A stretch of DNA of 64,000 nt from Haplosporangium gracile (GCA_015499985.1 JAAAUF010000014.1:53423-117422); one strand, 5' to 3'. Counted from the stretch's first letter, positions 22,773 through 36,111 are shown. Notes: generated by a model not told the origin, from the sequence alone. A program made the numbers and translations.

Positions 22773-25700
22773 TTATGAATCGCTGACAGATCGGCGGAAA
22801 CTCAAGGCGCCAAGGATGCTGTTGCGCTGCGATGGGTTCCGCTTCACCTTGGCCGAATCTCCCTCGGCCGCAACCATAAACTTGCGTGTTCCATACGCTG
22901 TCGACACTGGTGCACTGGGGACAACACCAGCGCTCGCCGCCTTCTCACTTGGCCATCCCTTGCGCACCATCGCCGCAGGGCGCACCGACGACATCGATTC
23001 GCGACCAGACTGGTTCGATGCAAGGGTATCACTGCTGCCACGACGGGCTGCCGTGCGGTTACTACAGCTGTCCAACGAGTCGTCCGACCCACGACGGCTC
23101 TCATAGTGAGGAGGAAGAGTCATTGCCATATCCATCACAGGCGTTGCTAGGGGCGAGGGCGATCCGCTCCGAGAATTCATGAGGTTCAACATCGACACAT
23201 CGTTGATTGACTTTCGGAAGCTGCGTCCACGGTTCATGCGCTCGGGGTTAGCAGCGGCAAAGGCGGCATTCATTTCCAACTCCTTGACCTTCTCCTGCAG
23301 AGTGTGGCGCTCAACCTGACCCTCCAACCAAAGTTTCTTAGTTTCTTCGAACTGCTGGCGCATTACGTTCAGCTCCTTCTCAAACGAGTCACGCTCGTGG
23401 CGAACAGCATCCATCTCCATCACCATGGTCAGCTTGGTTGACTGGAGGACCATCTGCTGCTCCTGGAGCATCACAACAGCCTCCTTAGAATCCATAAGAA
23501 TGTGCTCCATGTTGAGCGTCTTGGTCTTTTGCTGCTCAACTTCGTTCATCGCCTCCATGACCGACACCTTGGCGTGAACAAGCTCTCTCGTAACATGGGC
23601 CAGTTCCCGCTCGGCCTGGGCAAGGCGGCTGTGAACATCATCCTGACTGACGTTCAAAGACGAAATGGACGAGGCCTTGGTCTCATCAGTGTCCATCTCA
23701 TCCTCCGAGTGTCTTGACCAGCTGTTGCTCGAGCGCATCTTTCCGTCCTCGTGGGTAATGGTGCGGGGCGAGGACATCATCGACGTGTCGCTCATGACCG
23801 AGGGGGAAATAGCGCTCATCATCGAGGCCCGGTTCTGCTGACGCTCCATATCGGCAACCTTCTTGCGCAAGGCGCCAATCTCCTCCAAATGTGCGGTTTT
23901 CTCCATCTTGGCGGTAACAAGTCCTTCGGTGACTTCGACATGGTCCTTTTGGAGTGTCGAGAGCGCCTTGGCCAAGTCCTGAATTTGCTCCAACAACATA
24001 GCGTCCGAACCGTAGGTGGTAGTTCGGGTTACGATAACTGGCTCTGGCTCTGGCTCCACAACCTCGTCCTCGCTGCTATCCTCGTTGCTGGTGTTGCTGT
24101 TGTTGCTACCACTGACTCCCAGTAGCAAGCTGGCCGAAGATCCGAAAGAGGCCGCGATTGAGAGACGAGCGCTAGCCCGGTTGGTCTTGGACTTTGTCGC
24201 CTTTGACTCCTTGGTCTTGATCTCGGCAGGCTTGATCGAATGGTCAGAACCAAAACGATCCTTGAAGCGCTTGCTGGTGACCTCGCCGGCACGCTTCTGC
24301 TGATCCTCCAACTCGGCCAAGTAGGTCATGGCAAGAGTATCCAGCTTCTCCTTGGAAATATCGGTCGACAGGCTCATGGCATCCCGAATCACCTCGCCGG
24401 CATTGTCCTCGTAAATATCGTACAGCTTTGTCGACAAAACATCCAGCAAGTCCTCGAATTCCTGCAGCTGCATCAGCTTTTCCTCGTTCTTCTTGAGGAA
24501 GGCGACGGCGACACGCATGATGGTCTCGGGTGCTCCCTCGGTAAAGACCACGTCGTACACGCGGAGGACCAAGGGCAAGGGATAAGTATAGGCAAAGAGA
24601 GAGAGGAACCATTGGGAGGCGTACATGGCAGCGTTGATGGAATGGAAGGAAAGATGGGCATGCAACATGGGAAGATGCTCCGAAAGCAACGCGGAGAATT
24701 GGTATAAGCGAAGCTGAAGTCCCTCCATGTTCAACGTGAACATGGTCCTCATGTCGTAAGTTTCCATCAAACGAACAAACACACAGAAAGCCTCCTTCTC
24801 GTCCATCTAAAAAAAGCATCAATTTGGGGGCAAATAAATGGAGCTTGATTTAGTTGCATGGCCATTGGATATCGACTCAAAACTGCAATTTCTGACATGT
24901 ATCGAGGAAATTACTTACGTTCATAAGCAATGGTCCGACCAAGAAGCCAAGACCCTGGCAGTATCCGACATGGGGGTCGTAGAGAGAGTAGGCCTTGAGG
25001 ATGTTACGAAGGCTCTCCTGTCCCTTGCCTCCCTCCTCCTTGAACATGTCGACCTGTGGGAATGTCCTAGCGAGATCTCGTTGAATGATGCGTTCATAGG
25101 GCGAGTGCTCGAGCAGGAGCTTGGTGTACATAGTCTCGAGATATGTTGACGAGGCCTGGGACATGGATTGCCAGATCAATCCACGCAGCTTAGAGGGGAG
25201 ACCCTGGCGGACACGGGCTGCCAACAAATGTGGGAGCTTGCTTGCGACTGCGTTGTAATCCTGAACGAGCATTCCCCAGAACTCCCAGTCGATCTCGTCG
25301 TCACCAGCCTCGGACTCTAGAGCCTTTGAGGGCGAAGACGACATGGGAGCGACAGTCTCTGAGTTGGGCGCGTTGAGTGTTGTAGAGTCGGAAATAAGTC
25401 GATGAAGAGTGTTGAGGTTTCCTTTAAGGACGTTCGACTCGATGCATACTGATTTGGGATCGGTGTCCAAAAGTCCATTTTGTCTCTCCAGCCTGGCCAA
25501 CAGGAATGATGTCGAGTCCTATTGTAGTTAACGTATGAATGTCAGATCATCTCGCCCTTCTTTCATAGCCCAATTTTTTTTTAAAAAGAAAGCACAAACA
25601 CAAAAAACAAGGAACCAAACGAACCTGTGGAGGGAGGCTGTTATTTTGTTCTTCCAGTTTGTGCAAGAGTTCAGAGTCAACATTGCTTTCGGTGCGGACG

Positions 25701-27219
25701 CCCTTGACTCTTGCAAAATGGTTCTTGGGCTGGGGGAGCAAAAAGCCGAGAGTGGTACTCCGGCTTAGCCTGGCCCTATCAGCAGCAGCGGCGGCAGCAG
25801 CGGCAGAGGACGAGGCAGAGAGGTAGGTTGAGGAAGACGAGGAAGAGAATCCGAGGCCGACCTTGCTGGTCAGGCTGGTCTCTTCAGTCGAGGCGTTATC
25901 AAGGATATCGTCAAGCATTCTCTTGAAGGCTGCTACGTGATCTTCTTCTTCGGGCTGTGTGGGGAGCGATGGTTTTGAGGGGTCTAGAGCGTCCGACAAA
26001 AGCCGAGTGGATGTAACGGAGAGTGGGAAGAAAGCACGGGATAATAAAAAATAGAGCAAATACAGGGAGGGATAGAGAGAGACAAAGGGAGAGGTCAGTC
26101 AGCAACGAGGGATTCAAATGGGTCCTGGTGTGTTTCTTATGCAGCTTCCTTTCCTCCCTTCCAGCCTTGCTTCCTGGCGTGTTTATTTCTATCAATCTTT
26201 TGGGTGTCGGTGTCGTTTGGTGTTTGCTGTCGATGGCGGTGAATGATGATGGATAAATAGGTGGGAATAGCACGAAGAGAAATGACTGGGGTTCCTGATA
26301 TTGGATGCATGCTGCAAGGTGTTGTTTGCTAAGGTAAAAAGAGGACTCACTAAAAAATAACCATCATTGACAGACTCTCTTCCCATGTTCCTCTCCTCCT
26401 TATTTCTTGATCCTGTTACACGATTATTATTCACACACACACACACGCACACACGCGTGCCGGAAGGAGATAGACGCGTTTAACTGCGTCCCATACTGTC
26501 CATCTCTAGAGTGATGAGGAAAACCACTGCAGAGGAGACTGCTGGAGGATGACCCTCAGGTAACCTTCTACTTCTTTGAAGAAAATAAAGGAACTCTGTT
26601 CATAAGTGCCCGTGAAACAGCTCATCACCGGACTGTGCTCATCTCTCTGTCTTTTTATATACAAGTGCCAGGGTATTTCCTCTTCTTGATGTATGGGAGG
26701 GTGTATGTGGTTGTCGACGCACTTTTCTCATTCACTTCTTGTTGTGATCTGTTGAACCGTCAAGCAGGTGGAGTCAAGTAACACAACGCATACCCCGAGG
26801 CAATGACCCTCTTTAGTCAGGTACAAAAAAAGTGTAAACAAACAAAAACCCAAACCGAACTGGACTAAATAAAGAATAGTGGTGATGGTTTTGAGTCGTG
26901 AGTGTAGGAAAACCGAGAGAAGGTTGCACACGAGTCCCGATAAAACAATATTGGCCCCGGAATGTGGTACTGCTGATTGTAGTGATGTCTTATGTCTCTT
27001 CTTCTTTCAATTGCCTCCTCACAGTGTGGATGACCTTTGCAACCCAAATGAAGAAAGGCAAAAGAACAGCAACTTACAGAGAGAGGAAGCAGAGGAGGAT
27101 TTGGTGGGAGGAGCATTGATTGAAACCCGCTTTGTAGGCGGAGGGCTGTCTGGAATAGACTGTGTGGGTGTAGGAGGGGATGCCACCACGGGCGATTCTG
27201 GCAGTGCAACTTCGGCCAT
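22773..27219 (-). CDS. TBC-domain Rab GTPase-activating protein (Gyp5/EVI5-like)
   Basis: Four exons (27219-27078, 25983-25625, 25518-24919, 24806-22773) give 1044 aa. TBC proteins accelerate GTP hydrolysis by Rab GTPases in vesicle traffic. The TBC domain spans about 268-480. It begins at RQGLPSKLRGLIWQSM and has the arginine finger in IQRDLAR (Arg318) and the glutamine finger in GYCQG (Gln355). Later TBC blocks are ASQWFLSLFAYTYPLPLVLR and VYDVVFTEG. The C-terminal half contains long heptad-like segments (for example about 640-690 and 740-860) predicting coiled coils, then a Ser/Arg-rich tail. The first exon is the least certain part. It encodes MAEVALPESPVV followed by a Pro/Thr/Ser segment, and an unusually long intron (1094 bp) separates it from exon 2. 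Starts within exon 2 are possible. Family assignment is strong; the target Rab is unknown. Confidence 0.9.
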
Positions 27220-30200
27220 GATGGATGGTATATAGAAGGAGAAAGACGAGTAAGAAAAGTGAGGTCGGAAGGAAGGAAGCAAGGGAGGAAAGAGGGAAGA
27301 ATGACGAAGAGATATAAAAAATGAATGTGAGGTCGGAGATTTTTAGGAGAGAGAGGTGGGGATAAAGTAGAGATGTGAAGAGGAGGAGCGAGAGAGGATA
27401 AGGTGTGAATAATATAACAAGCGGAGAACACGAAAGGAAGGTGATCAGAAAAGAGAGATGATGATGTAAGAAAGGAAAGGAGGTGGAGGAAGGAAGGAAG
27501 GAAGGAATGAGGACAAGTGAGAGTATGCGTGTGTATGTGGGGGAGCAAAAAGGCGTGAAGGCGTGAAGGCGTGAAGGAGACAAGAGAAGAAGAAGAGGAA
27601 AGAGAGAAGAGAAGAAGAAGAAAGCGAGAAATAAGAAAGCGAGAAGGGGATGTGATGGGTGGTGTTCACGACCTTCAAGCTAGGAGAGCTCCAGGGCAGA
27701 AGAAGAGACAGCAACAATAAGGGAAAAAAAAGTGCTCACAAAACAACAACAATAAAACACATCCCGCTCCTCTTTGGCAAATCAAGTATGAATGGTGGCC
27801 ATAAGCAACAGACACACATACACACACTTTGTCTTTCGTCTTCTTCTTCTTCTCTACTACTACTACTGCTCTCAATTGCTAATGACAGACACTGTCATCC
27901 CGATAAGAAGAAGGAAGGATGGGATCGATTCGTTCATAAAGTGATCCTCGCCGAGGAGATTTAAGAAGAAAGAGGAAGAAATAAGCAAGTAAGAACAGCA
28001 GCATCACCATTTAACAGCTTGTCAGTTAGGTTACTGGTTTTTTTTGTTTTGGTTGTCTGTTGAATGTTTGCTGCCGAAGGTACAGTCCACTTCTTCTTCT
28101 GACCCATTCAATGCTCTCTTCTAACTCTGGCTCGCTATTATTTTTTTATGGCTCTATCATCGATCTCGTCCGTTCATCTCTCGGTGCTCATTTCTCTTTC
28201 TCTCTCTCTCTCTCGTACTGTCTCTCTCGCTTGTTCTGCTTGCCCTCTTTCTCGCGCATCCTCATCCTCTTCTATTCCCTTGCTCATCGCTCTTTTCTTC
28301 TCCTCGTTCCTTCGACCCTTGGTTTATCTTCTCGTCTTTTGTTTTCTCTCTCGTCCCTCTATCTTCTCCATCCTCCTTGCATATCGCCCCTGGCACAGGA
28401 AAACAACGAAAGAGAGAAAAGAAAGGGGATCCCTTTTAGTTTTTACCACATCAATAAGCAAGAGAATAAGAGAAAGAGATATACCCAAACCGTCCCCAAC
28501 GAACCATACAGAATCAAACGGCACCAAACGATCAATAATGAACAACTTCAAAAAAAGACATGAAAAGAACGCCATAATTACCATGCACCCGTCCATTCAA
28601 GGAGACCATAGGGAACGCATATTTTTTTCTGTCCCCTTTCCGTCTTCTTTCAATGCCAGTCTGTGTCTGTCTCTACAGGAGCCCCATAAGATGGATGCAT
28701 GTGTCTCTTTTTGTCCATGCACTAGTCGTTTTTTTATATATATATTTCGTTCTCCTTCGATAATGCAGGAATGCGAACAAACAAGAGACACAAAGCAGCA
28801 CATCTCATAGCTCGTACTCTCCCTCCCTTCACCCCTTTCTTTGTACGGGTCGATGTTGCTGTCTCTTCCACTTGTTTCTCTCTCCCCCTCTTTTTTTTTT
28901 TTTTTGTTCGCCATTTCTAATGTCCACTGTCCCCTTGACAACCCCTCCCCTTGTCTGTCTCTCTCGCTACCCATCATCCCCTTTCGTACCCACATGTTGA
29001 ACAAAGACAACGAAAGCGAGAAAAGGTAGGGCAGCATTGTTCACAAAGGAAAGGGAGAAACCAGGAGGTGCAAATACAAGAAGAGCGTGCAACAGGGCAG
29101 AACACATAACCAGATCAACAGAGAGAGGAACTAAAAACAAGGGACACCGACAACAAAAATACCAAACCCAAAGAAAGCGATCGTCAGCACGCAACTGAGA
29201 GAGCTCTTTTTTAGTAATGTACACTTTAAACAGGGTCGGCATACATATGAACAAAATCAACAAGATGGGCAAGTCAAGAGAGAGAGAGAAAAGAGCTAGA
29301 GAGCTAGAAAGAGTAGCGACGAAAAAGAATAGGATGAGATAGGATGGGAAGAGGATCTGAACTAGAATTACCCATCGGACATTGTCCTGGCTCTCATCAC
29401 CCTGTGCTTTTTCTCTCTCTCTGTCCATCCCCTTTCTGTCATCTTTTTTTTGATCTCCTACAGTGGACTGTCCTCCTGCCAGGTGACACAGAGGATCGGA
29501 ACACAAGGCTGAAAGGGAGAGGGACGAAATGGGGACCAGCACACAAACAACGTGGCGTGAACAATGCGCATTTGGGATAGGGATGGGCTCGATTTTGAAA
29601 GAAAAAAAAAGAGAGAGAGAGAGCGAGTGAGCGTAGGAGAGTGCGAGAGCACCTACAAAAACGCAGGGGACCCATCATCCCCCACCTGTTGTGAACTCCA
29701 TCCATTAGAGAGCTGCTTGATGCCGTCATCTTTTGGAGCCTCTCACATGTATACATATTCTCCATTTCTGAGGTCATCATCAGGCTGCCTCCGTCCTTCT
29801 TGAGCGACTCATTGTCGCTGCCATTTGATATGTGTTCATTAGATCCATCTTACCGCTCTTTTTGCATCACAACGAGTTTCATGCTCCTCTCAAATTCGAT
29901 TCCACGCACTTGTCAGCCCCTGTCTTGGTCTGTTCCTTGTGTACCTTTTGTCTATCCTCACTGCACCCTGTCCCCTCTTTTTTATCCTCCCTTCTCGTCT
30001 ATCCCCTGGTTTTTTGTTTCTTTTTTCCTTCACCAATACTATGCTTTGTCCTTTTGTCATCCGCCCTTTTGCTCTCGCATGCTGTCCAGTATTCGCCTCC
30101 TGTTGTCGCTCCTGGCATCCTGGCAATAAGCTTCTCAGATCCTGTTCCTTGTGGATGATGATTATTAGACTGATATGAAACCTTGCGAATGAGTCTATGT

Positions 30201-31662
30201 CTAGTGTACTTACTCCTAAGTGAAGGAGGCTGTGCGCTCGTCGTCGTCGTGTTCGTCGTCGTCTTAAATGTAGTTCGTGTTCAAGACACACAAAAAAATA
30301 GGAGGACGAGTTTTGAAGACGAAAGGGGCTGATGTTGTCGTGTGTTGTGTTGCTGAATAGGCTTTTTTATCGCGCGGTCTGGTGGTGTAAGCCAGGAGTG
30401 TGGAGAGCCAAATCGGTGGCGTGAAACGGGTGTTAAGTGAGCGAAATGAAGGAGTAACGAAAGGGGGAGGCTATTAAAAACGAAGGGGATAGGGAAGAAG
30501 GAGCGGGAATAGAGGAAGCGGAGGGTACAAATCGTTGAAGGACGGAGAAGAATATTCGAGAAAATAGGGCGGTAGAGTATTTTAGAAGGAGCAGAAGGAG
30601 GAAGCGAGGGAGGAAAGGAAGGGAAAGAGAGGGGATAAGTGGAGGAATAGGTGATCGTGTATAGTAAGCTGGTTGAGAAAGTTCTCTGCGTGGGTCTTTG
30701 TTATATGCACCAAGGAGAAAAAAGACAATAACAACAAGGCGCGTGAAAAGAGGAGAGAAAGGAAGACGGAAGACGGAAGAGACAAAAAGGTGTGAGAGAA
30801 AAGAAGAAATGTCATTGAGCAAGTGAGATAGGTCATCTCTTGCATGCTTGCCATTCTGATAGCCCATTTTTCCTTTTTGGTCACCCGTTCTCGCCCCTTT
30901 ACTTCTTGGTCGTCATCATCACCCCGACCCCGACTTATCCCCTTCCTTCGCTCATTCAGTTCATTTCACTCTTTCCTGCGCGCGTGTGTCTACTTCGCAT
31001 CGTTTGGAATCCGGATCCCTTCTTGGATTGACTGCATCCAGTCGGGCCCTTGCAGGGTTTTACATTACAAGTTCTACGACAAAAAAATTTCCCTAATGCT
31101 CCGGTTCCATGTCCATCCAACAGCAGCAAAGAAAAAAATGAGCACGGGCACCGACTTTAAGTTGACTTTGAGAAAGTTCAACGAGTCTCCTCTCTTCATT
31201 AACACGGACAAAGGCGATGTATAGATATCAAGCCACGAATTTAAAATAATCTAACGCATTACTTCCTGAATGTGCCTTAGAGAGCGAATAAAAAAAAAGT
31301 TCTACTAACATATTGCAGAGGCATAAATGGAATACACAGCAGCATATGAATCTTCACTTCCACCTATCCAGGTACTAACATGGACAAACCTTTTGCATGA
31401 GCATTCCGTATTCCACACAACATGCAAACGGCCCAAAACGTTCGCCCTCCTGTTCACGGTTTCATAGGGCACAATGACTGCTGACGGTCTTCACATGATG
31501 GGTTGCTTGATCACGTTCCTGTGCACATGTTCTACAGATGTCACGACAATTCTTCGGGGACGAACTTACTTCCACAGCAGTACTCCGTTGTCGGAAAAGA
31601 GAAAAAAAAGGAGGTTCAAACCCGACCGACGCGAGAATGATCCGTACTGGTTTATTGTGCAA
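27220..31662. other. 4.4-kb gene-free region
   Basis: No supportable gene was found between the TBC start and the RagC stop. Bases 27230-27660 are strongly purine-rich on the plus strand, that is, a CT tract on the TBC sense strand, and include three copies of an 8-base GGCGTGAA unit at about 27552-27577. CT-rich blocks lie at about 28140-28400 and 29830-30160, and a purine-rich block at about 30440-30840. The longest frame is a 191-codon minus-strand ORF (28967-29542). It is hydrophobic and Leu/Ser/Phe-rich, which the CT/GA composition could produce by chance. Long leaders or non-coding transcripts are possible. Confidence 0.6.
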
Positions 31663-33861
31663 TCAACCGTGACCATAGAGTCCGTTGTGCTGCTGCTGCT
31701 CCAACAACTGGTTGGCTTCCATTTCGCGTCGAGTCCGCTCTGCCCTCTTGAGCTCAAAGACTTGGTCCATCGCCTCCTTGAAGCAGTGCACATTGTAGTC
31801 GATCAATCCTTGCTTTTCAAATGTCTCTGCTCTCAGCAAACAGATCAATGCAAGGTACTTGTTGACTTCTCGAAGGTAGAGCACAGTACCGTTGCCCATC
31901 TTGATGACAGAAAAGGCCTCGTGGTTTCCTCCTGACTGCACAGGCTGGTTGTTCAGGGATCCTGCTCGACTACCGTTCGACACAACCGCTTGAGAATGAC
32001 CATGTCCCCCACCATTCGAGTCCTCATAGTCATCATGGCCATCCTGTTGATGAGTCCAATCCTCCGGCTGATCCTGCTGGCCCTCGAGGTATCCTTGACT
32101 CTTGGCTCCAATCGCCGCCCGTCCGTAGATGGAAGAAATGTCGATAATCACATCAATCATGTCACTGCAAATCTCGTATGATTGAGAGTCCACTGGAGAA
32201 GAGTCTGTGGCAATGTAGATTTTTGAGATCACGTCGAATAAGAACGCCTTTTCAATGCCCGAGTTCTATATCATTAGAAGTTGAAAGGTACGATGAACAT
32301 TAATAAAACATGTCCAGTCTAAATCGTATCTGCAGTCATTTGTCGCTCGCAACATGCCGGTATGTTTCCTACAGAATAAAGAAGCAAAGTTTAGGACATA
32401 CCGCGCAAAGGATGTTGAGCAAGTTCTCGAGAGTTGGCAGCTGTGGGATGAGCTTCTGGATGACTTTGGAGAATGCTTCAAAGATGGAATGGTCATAGAT
32501 GGACGTCAAGTAGAAGGCCAGCTGTACATTTTCCAGCCCTGCATCCGCAAGTTCGTCCGTTGTGGTCTGTTGGATGTCTCTTTGGGTATCTAAGAAAAAT
32601 AAAACACGGGTAGCACGGTGTAGAGCATTAGCACCTCGAAAAAGCACGCAATCATATCGCTGTTTGCAACCATCGACTTCTGTCGAATAAATGTACCAAT
32701 TTTGTAGTCTTCGGACAGTCCATCGACCTTGTGGATGAACACTTCAAAGGTAATGTTGGGGTTCACGCGGTAAGCCGCGACAACGGTAGAATGCAGCCTG
32801 GCCAATGCCTCCATGTAATCGTCCTAATAACAGTATTCAAAATATAATAAACATGAGGTTAACAATGATTTCCCGTACGCTTTCTGCTGCTCATTTGATC
32901 AGAAAAAAAGTATTCGCATTGTAATAGCCAAAAGTACCTGAGAATCAATGACAAAGACCAGTGCTCCGACTTCCCCAAAGATGGCGGTTGTATCAAAGGT
33001 TGGGTCGAAAAAGTCCATCTGTCCAGGAAAATCCCAAACTTGAAAGTCTATGAATGAGCTATCAAATACCATTTGAGGAGGCAGTCATCATGAGTATGGG
33101 TTAGCGTCAGTCTAAAAATGGTCACCTCGACAAGAAAGCGTGTGTTTCCGCATGCAAAAGGACATGTCGCATGAGGTGCGTGAAAAAAGAACGCACTGGA
33201 TGTTATCCTTGTTGATCTTGGAGGTACTCTCAAGGAACAACGTCTCCGTGGGGGTCATTTTGTGGAAAACCACGCGCTGGATGCTGGACTTTCCGCTTCT
33301 ATTATACCAGTCCGGTCAATGAGACAAAACAGGGTTGATTAGTCTTTGCTCATTCTGAGTATCGTTATCCTTAAGTTGTTGAGGAACAAGGAAGTTAGGG
33401 AGAAAGAGCGTTTGTCATACCTCCTGAGGCCCATCAGCATAAGTCGTGGACGCGACTCGCGATCCTCATCTGCCAAATCATCTCCATAACTAGTGTAGAA
33501 GCCGAATTAGAATGAGAGGAAAAGACACGCGCTTGTTAGCACCATTAAAAATCAAGTCGAGTTCCTCACCGAGCGAATGAGAGTACGAAGCAACAAAAGA
33601 CTTACATGGGGTCGTTGTCACCGTAATCAGAGTACTGGAGAAATGTAATAAAGAATGAGATGAAACGATTGATGTGGTCAGTTGGATGTCAATGCGTGTA
33701 CGGTGAGAGTCAAGGTGTTGAAGCAAGTTGGTGGTAGAGTGCCAGCGTGATAACAGCAGGTCCCGAGAAAAGCAAGTCGAGAGTCGTTGATAGTGTGAGT
33801 GTGAATGTGCGTATGTGGAGGTGCGTGGATAACCAAGCGGGAGTTTATCTCTTACCGACAT
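31663..33861 (-). CDS. GTR2: Rag GTPase RagC/D (Gtr2) homologue
   Basis: Eight exons (33861-33856, 33634-33606, 33489-33421, 33298-33197, 33058-32938, 32823-32697, 32589-32402, 32265-31663) give 414 aa. Gtr2/RagC pairs with Gtr1/RagA on the vacuole or lysosome to signal amino-acid sufficiency to TORC1. The P-loop is GLRRSGKSS, rebuilt across an intron. Switch II is [16 protein letters not shown], followed by [22 protein letters not shown] and [19 protein letters not shown]. The roadblock-type C-terminal domain contains [24 protein letters not shown] and [18 protein letters not shown]. The C-terminal domain carries a Gln/Asp/Gly-rich insertion of about 45 residues. Exon 1 supplies only Met-Ser (6 coding bases) and exon 2 is 29 bases. 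This start is chosen because an in-frame MS precedes a clean gtaaga donor. Family identity is very strong; the first two exons need transcript support. Confidence 0.93.
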
Positions 33862-34209
33862 GGTTCTTGCTACTTGTAAGTGTTACTTTTGTTGCTGTTA
33901 AGTTGCTTTTGCGGTAGCGTCGAAGGGAGTTCAAGTGACCAAGGAAGGAGGCGAGAGGATGTGTGTGTGAGAGGGTGCGTATGGGAGGGTGGGCGGTGAA
34001 AAGTCAAATGGACCGAGGAAGTGAGTGTGAGTGTGTGAACAAGCACAAAAGGAGGCGGTAGTTGAGTCCTCGCACGACCGTCAAATGGCAGTCCAGTCAA
34101 GGAGACAAGCCACCCAGCATAAGTTCTCGCTCGCGTTTTTGTAATAGAAAAAAAATTATTATTTAATAGTGGATGACTCCTCGTGAATTCCTAGGAAGAA
34201 CCTCCTCCC
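33862..34209. promoter_or_regulatory. RagC upstream region / ceramidase 3' flank
   Basis: These 348 bp hold the RagC promoter, which is GA/GT-rich on the plus strand and so CT/CA-rich on the sense strand. An AT-rich stretch at about 34140-34170 probably belongs to the 3' flank of the ceramidase gene. Nothing coding is seen. Confidence 0.5.
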
Positions 34210-35695
34210 CTAGGACGACTTGCTGTGCTTGACATTGACGACAACATACGGCACCAGACCCCACTTCCACTCCATAATCGGGCTCTGTCCAAGGTTCTCG
34301 GCACGGTTATAGCACACCAACAGCGTCACCAAATAGGATCCCACCGACGCGCCCAAGTGCCAGAACGCATGCAGCTGAGGATTACCCAGTCCAAAAGGCA
34401 GGTTCTGCATCACATCGCACAGCCGGTAGTCAATGTTCCAGAATACATACGACGTCAACGCAATCGTACCCGTCGTCTTCCACATCTGGCGGATCTTCAC
34501 GTCCTGAATATCGGCGTAGATCTTGACAATGTGCGACATCACGACAAGGACCATAAACGCAAACGATGACTGAAAGACAACGAACGCAAGCATCAGATCG
34601 TGTGGACCAGCACCGACAAGCACCACAGTCGTCAAGAGACCATAGAGGGCAATGCTGACAGGAAACCAGACACCGTACCGGCGATACGATCGATTCTCGA
34701 TACAGCAATAAGCCAATGCAAGGATGGAGTAGACCATGGGCACCTCATCCAACATTTGCAAGGGGAAGAGCAGTGTCCCGTGGAAGGCAATCGAACCCAG
34801 TCCGACAATGGCGATCGATCCAAAGGTTAGGAGGAACCGCTTTTCGAATGACGCATGGAGGTAGACACCAATAATTCCAACCAAGATCATGGCGATCGAC
34901 GAGAGCGAATTGAAAAACTCGGCAACATAGTAGCTGATGTCATAATTGTTCTCGCACCAATCTATCGATAGTAGCATGGATGATGTTGAGACATAGTAAG
35001 CAAAGAGAATAAATCATGAAATAAGGAAAAAAGGGGGAGAATGGACAAGGTGGAGAAAGGAAAGGGCAAAGAGAAAGGAGAATGGAAATTGGAAAAGGAG
35101 ATGGAATGGAATGGAGAGAAGAGATGAGGGCACAAATAAGCCAACCCCAGAACCACACAATGCAAGGCAAGACAAGACAAGATGACAGTGGGGCCGGCAA
35201 TGCTGCAAGCATCTGATGGATCCATTGCTCCAAGGACGACCGTTTGTTCTCTCTTCCTTTTCGACAGTGGACAAGATTGAGAACGATATTTTTTTCGTCA
35301 ATGGTCGTCCCCCAAGTCCCTTTTTCCTCTTTCTCCGTTTTCTCCTTTTGATCCTTTGTTTGTTTTTCCCGACAGTTTAGTCGCATGCAACAATGTCCCG
35401 AATCGAGTCCGTCCCTAAACCATTTCCACAGGCACTCCTTGGCCTATTTGGTTTGCCTGACATCTTGATCCATTGACTAATTGGAAGATGATCATCAGCC
35501 CTTTCTTATTTTTTTTTTCCTTTTTTTTCTTCCGCAGTGTATCATTTATAGTCATAATAGGACCACATTAGCTCCACACATGCACATGATTAAGCCAATT
35601 CGTCCGATCCATCCTCCACAGGTGCCTGATGACGATAATATTTGTTGTTGCTTGTTGTTTCCTGTTGTTCCTGTTCTATCGACTGCGCTTGGCGT

Positions 35696-35733
<38 letters not shown>

Positions 35734-36111
35734 CTGGCTGTTTTTTCATTTGTTTTTCCATCCCGAATAAATGTGATTTTCATTTTTCCGTATGCTGCTT
35801 TTGAAATCGTTATTGTTTCCTGCTGAGGTCGTCATTTTCAACAAAAGAAAAGCAAAGGCTGTTGGTAATTATCGGCACTTACCCACTAAAAAAAGGTGTT
35901 CAAGAAAACAATAACAAAAACGATAGTTAGTACAACCAGGCATTTGAAACTGACCCTCTCCCTCCTCTCTTTTGTCAAACAAAAGCAAAAAAGAGGGGTG
36001 CAAAACTGTCTTACCTGAAGATGTTGGAGATCCCCAGTATCCGGTTAGAGGGAATGAGGTAGCCAGGGTTGTGTTTGAATAAGGAGATATGGGGGCATTC
36101 ATTGTTTCCAT
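34210..36111 (-). CDS. Alkaline ceramidase (ACER/Ypc1/Ydc1 family)
   Basis: Two exons (36111-36015 and 34961-34210) give 282 aa. This integral ER/Golgi membrane hydrolase cleaves ceramide to sphingoid base and fatty acid. Family motifs are TGYWGSPTSS joined by splicing to DWCENNYDISYYVAEFFNSL. By comparison with ACER3, Ca2+ ligands would be Asp33, Trp34, Glu36, Asn38 and Glu47. The zinc/catalytic set would be Ser89, His93 (SIAFHG), Asp104 (DEVPM) and His230/His234 (LHAFWHLG). About seven hydrophobic segments are visible, and the lysine-containing C-terminus (VKHSKSS) could be an ER retrieval signal. Met36111 or the nearby Met36102 fits family length. A further in-frame ATG at 36255 would add a Gln/Lys-rich extension. 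The 1053-bp intron is long for this genome and contains a CT microsatellite. Confidence 0.93.
35697..35728. repeat. CT microsatellite inside the ceramidase intron
   Basis: Roughly 15 CT units. On the sense strand of the gene this reads as a GA repeat. The remainder of the intron is T-rich and low-complexity. Confidence 0.9.

Noticed and set aside
27074..27583. Minus-strand Phe/Ser/Pro-rich frames upstream of the TBC gene
   Set aside because: They are translations of the sense-strand CT tract in the promoter or leader, and overlap the TBC first exon in another frame.
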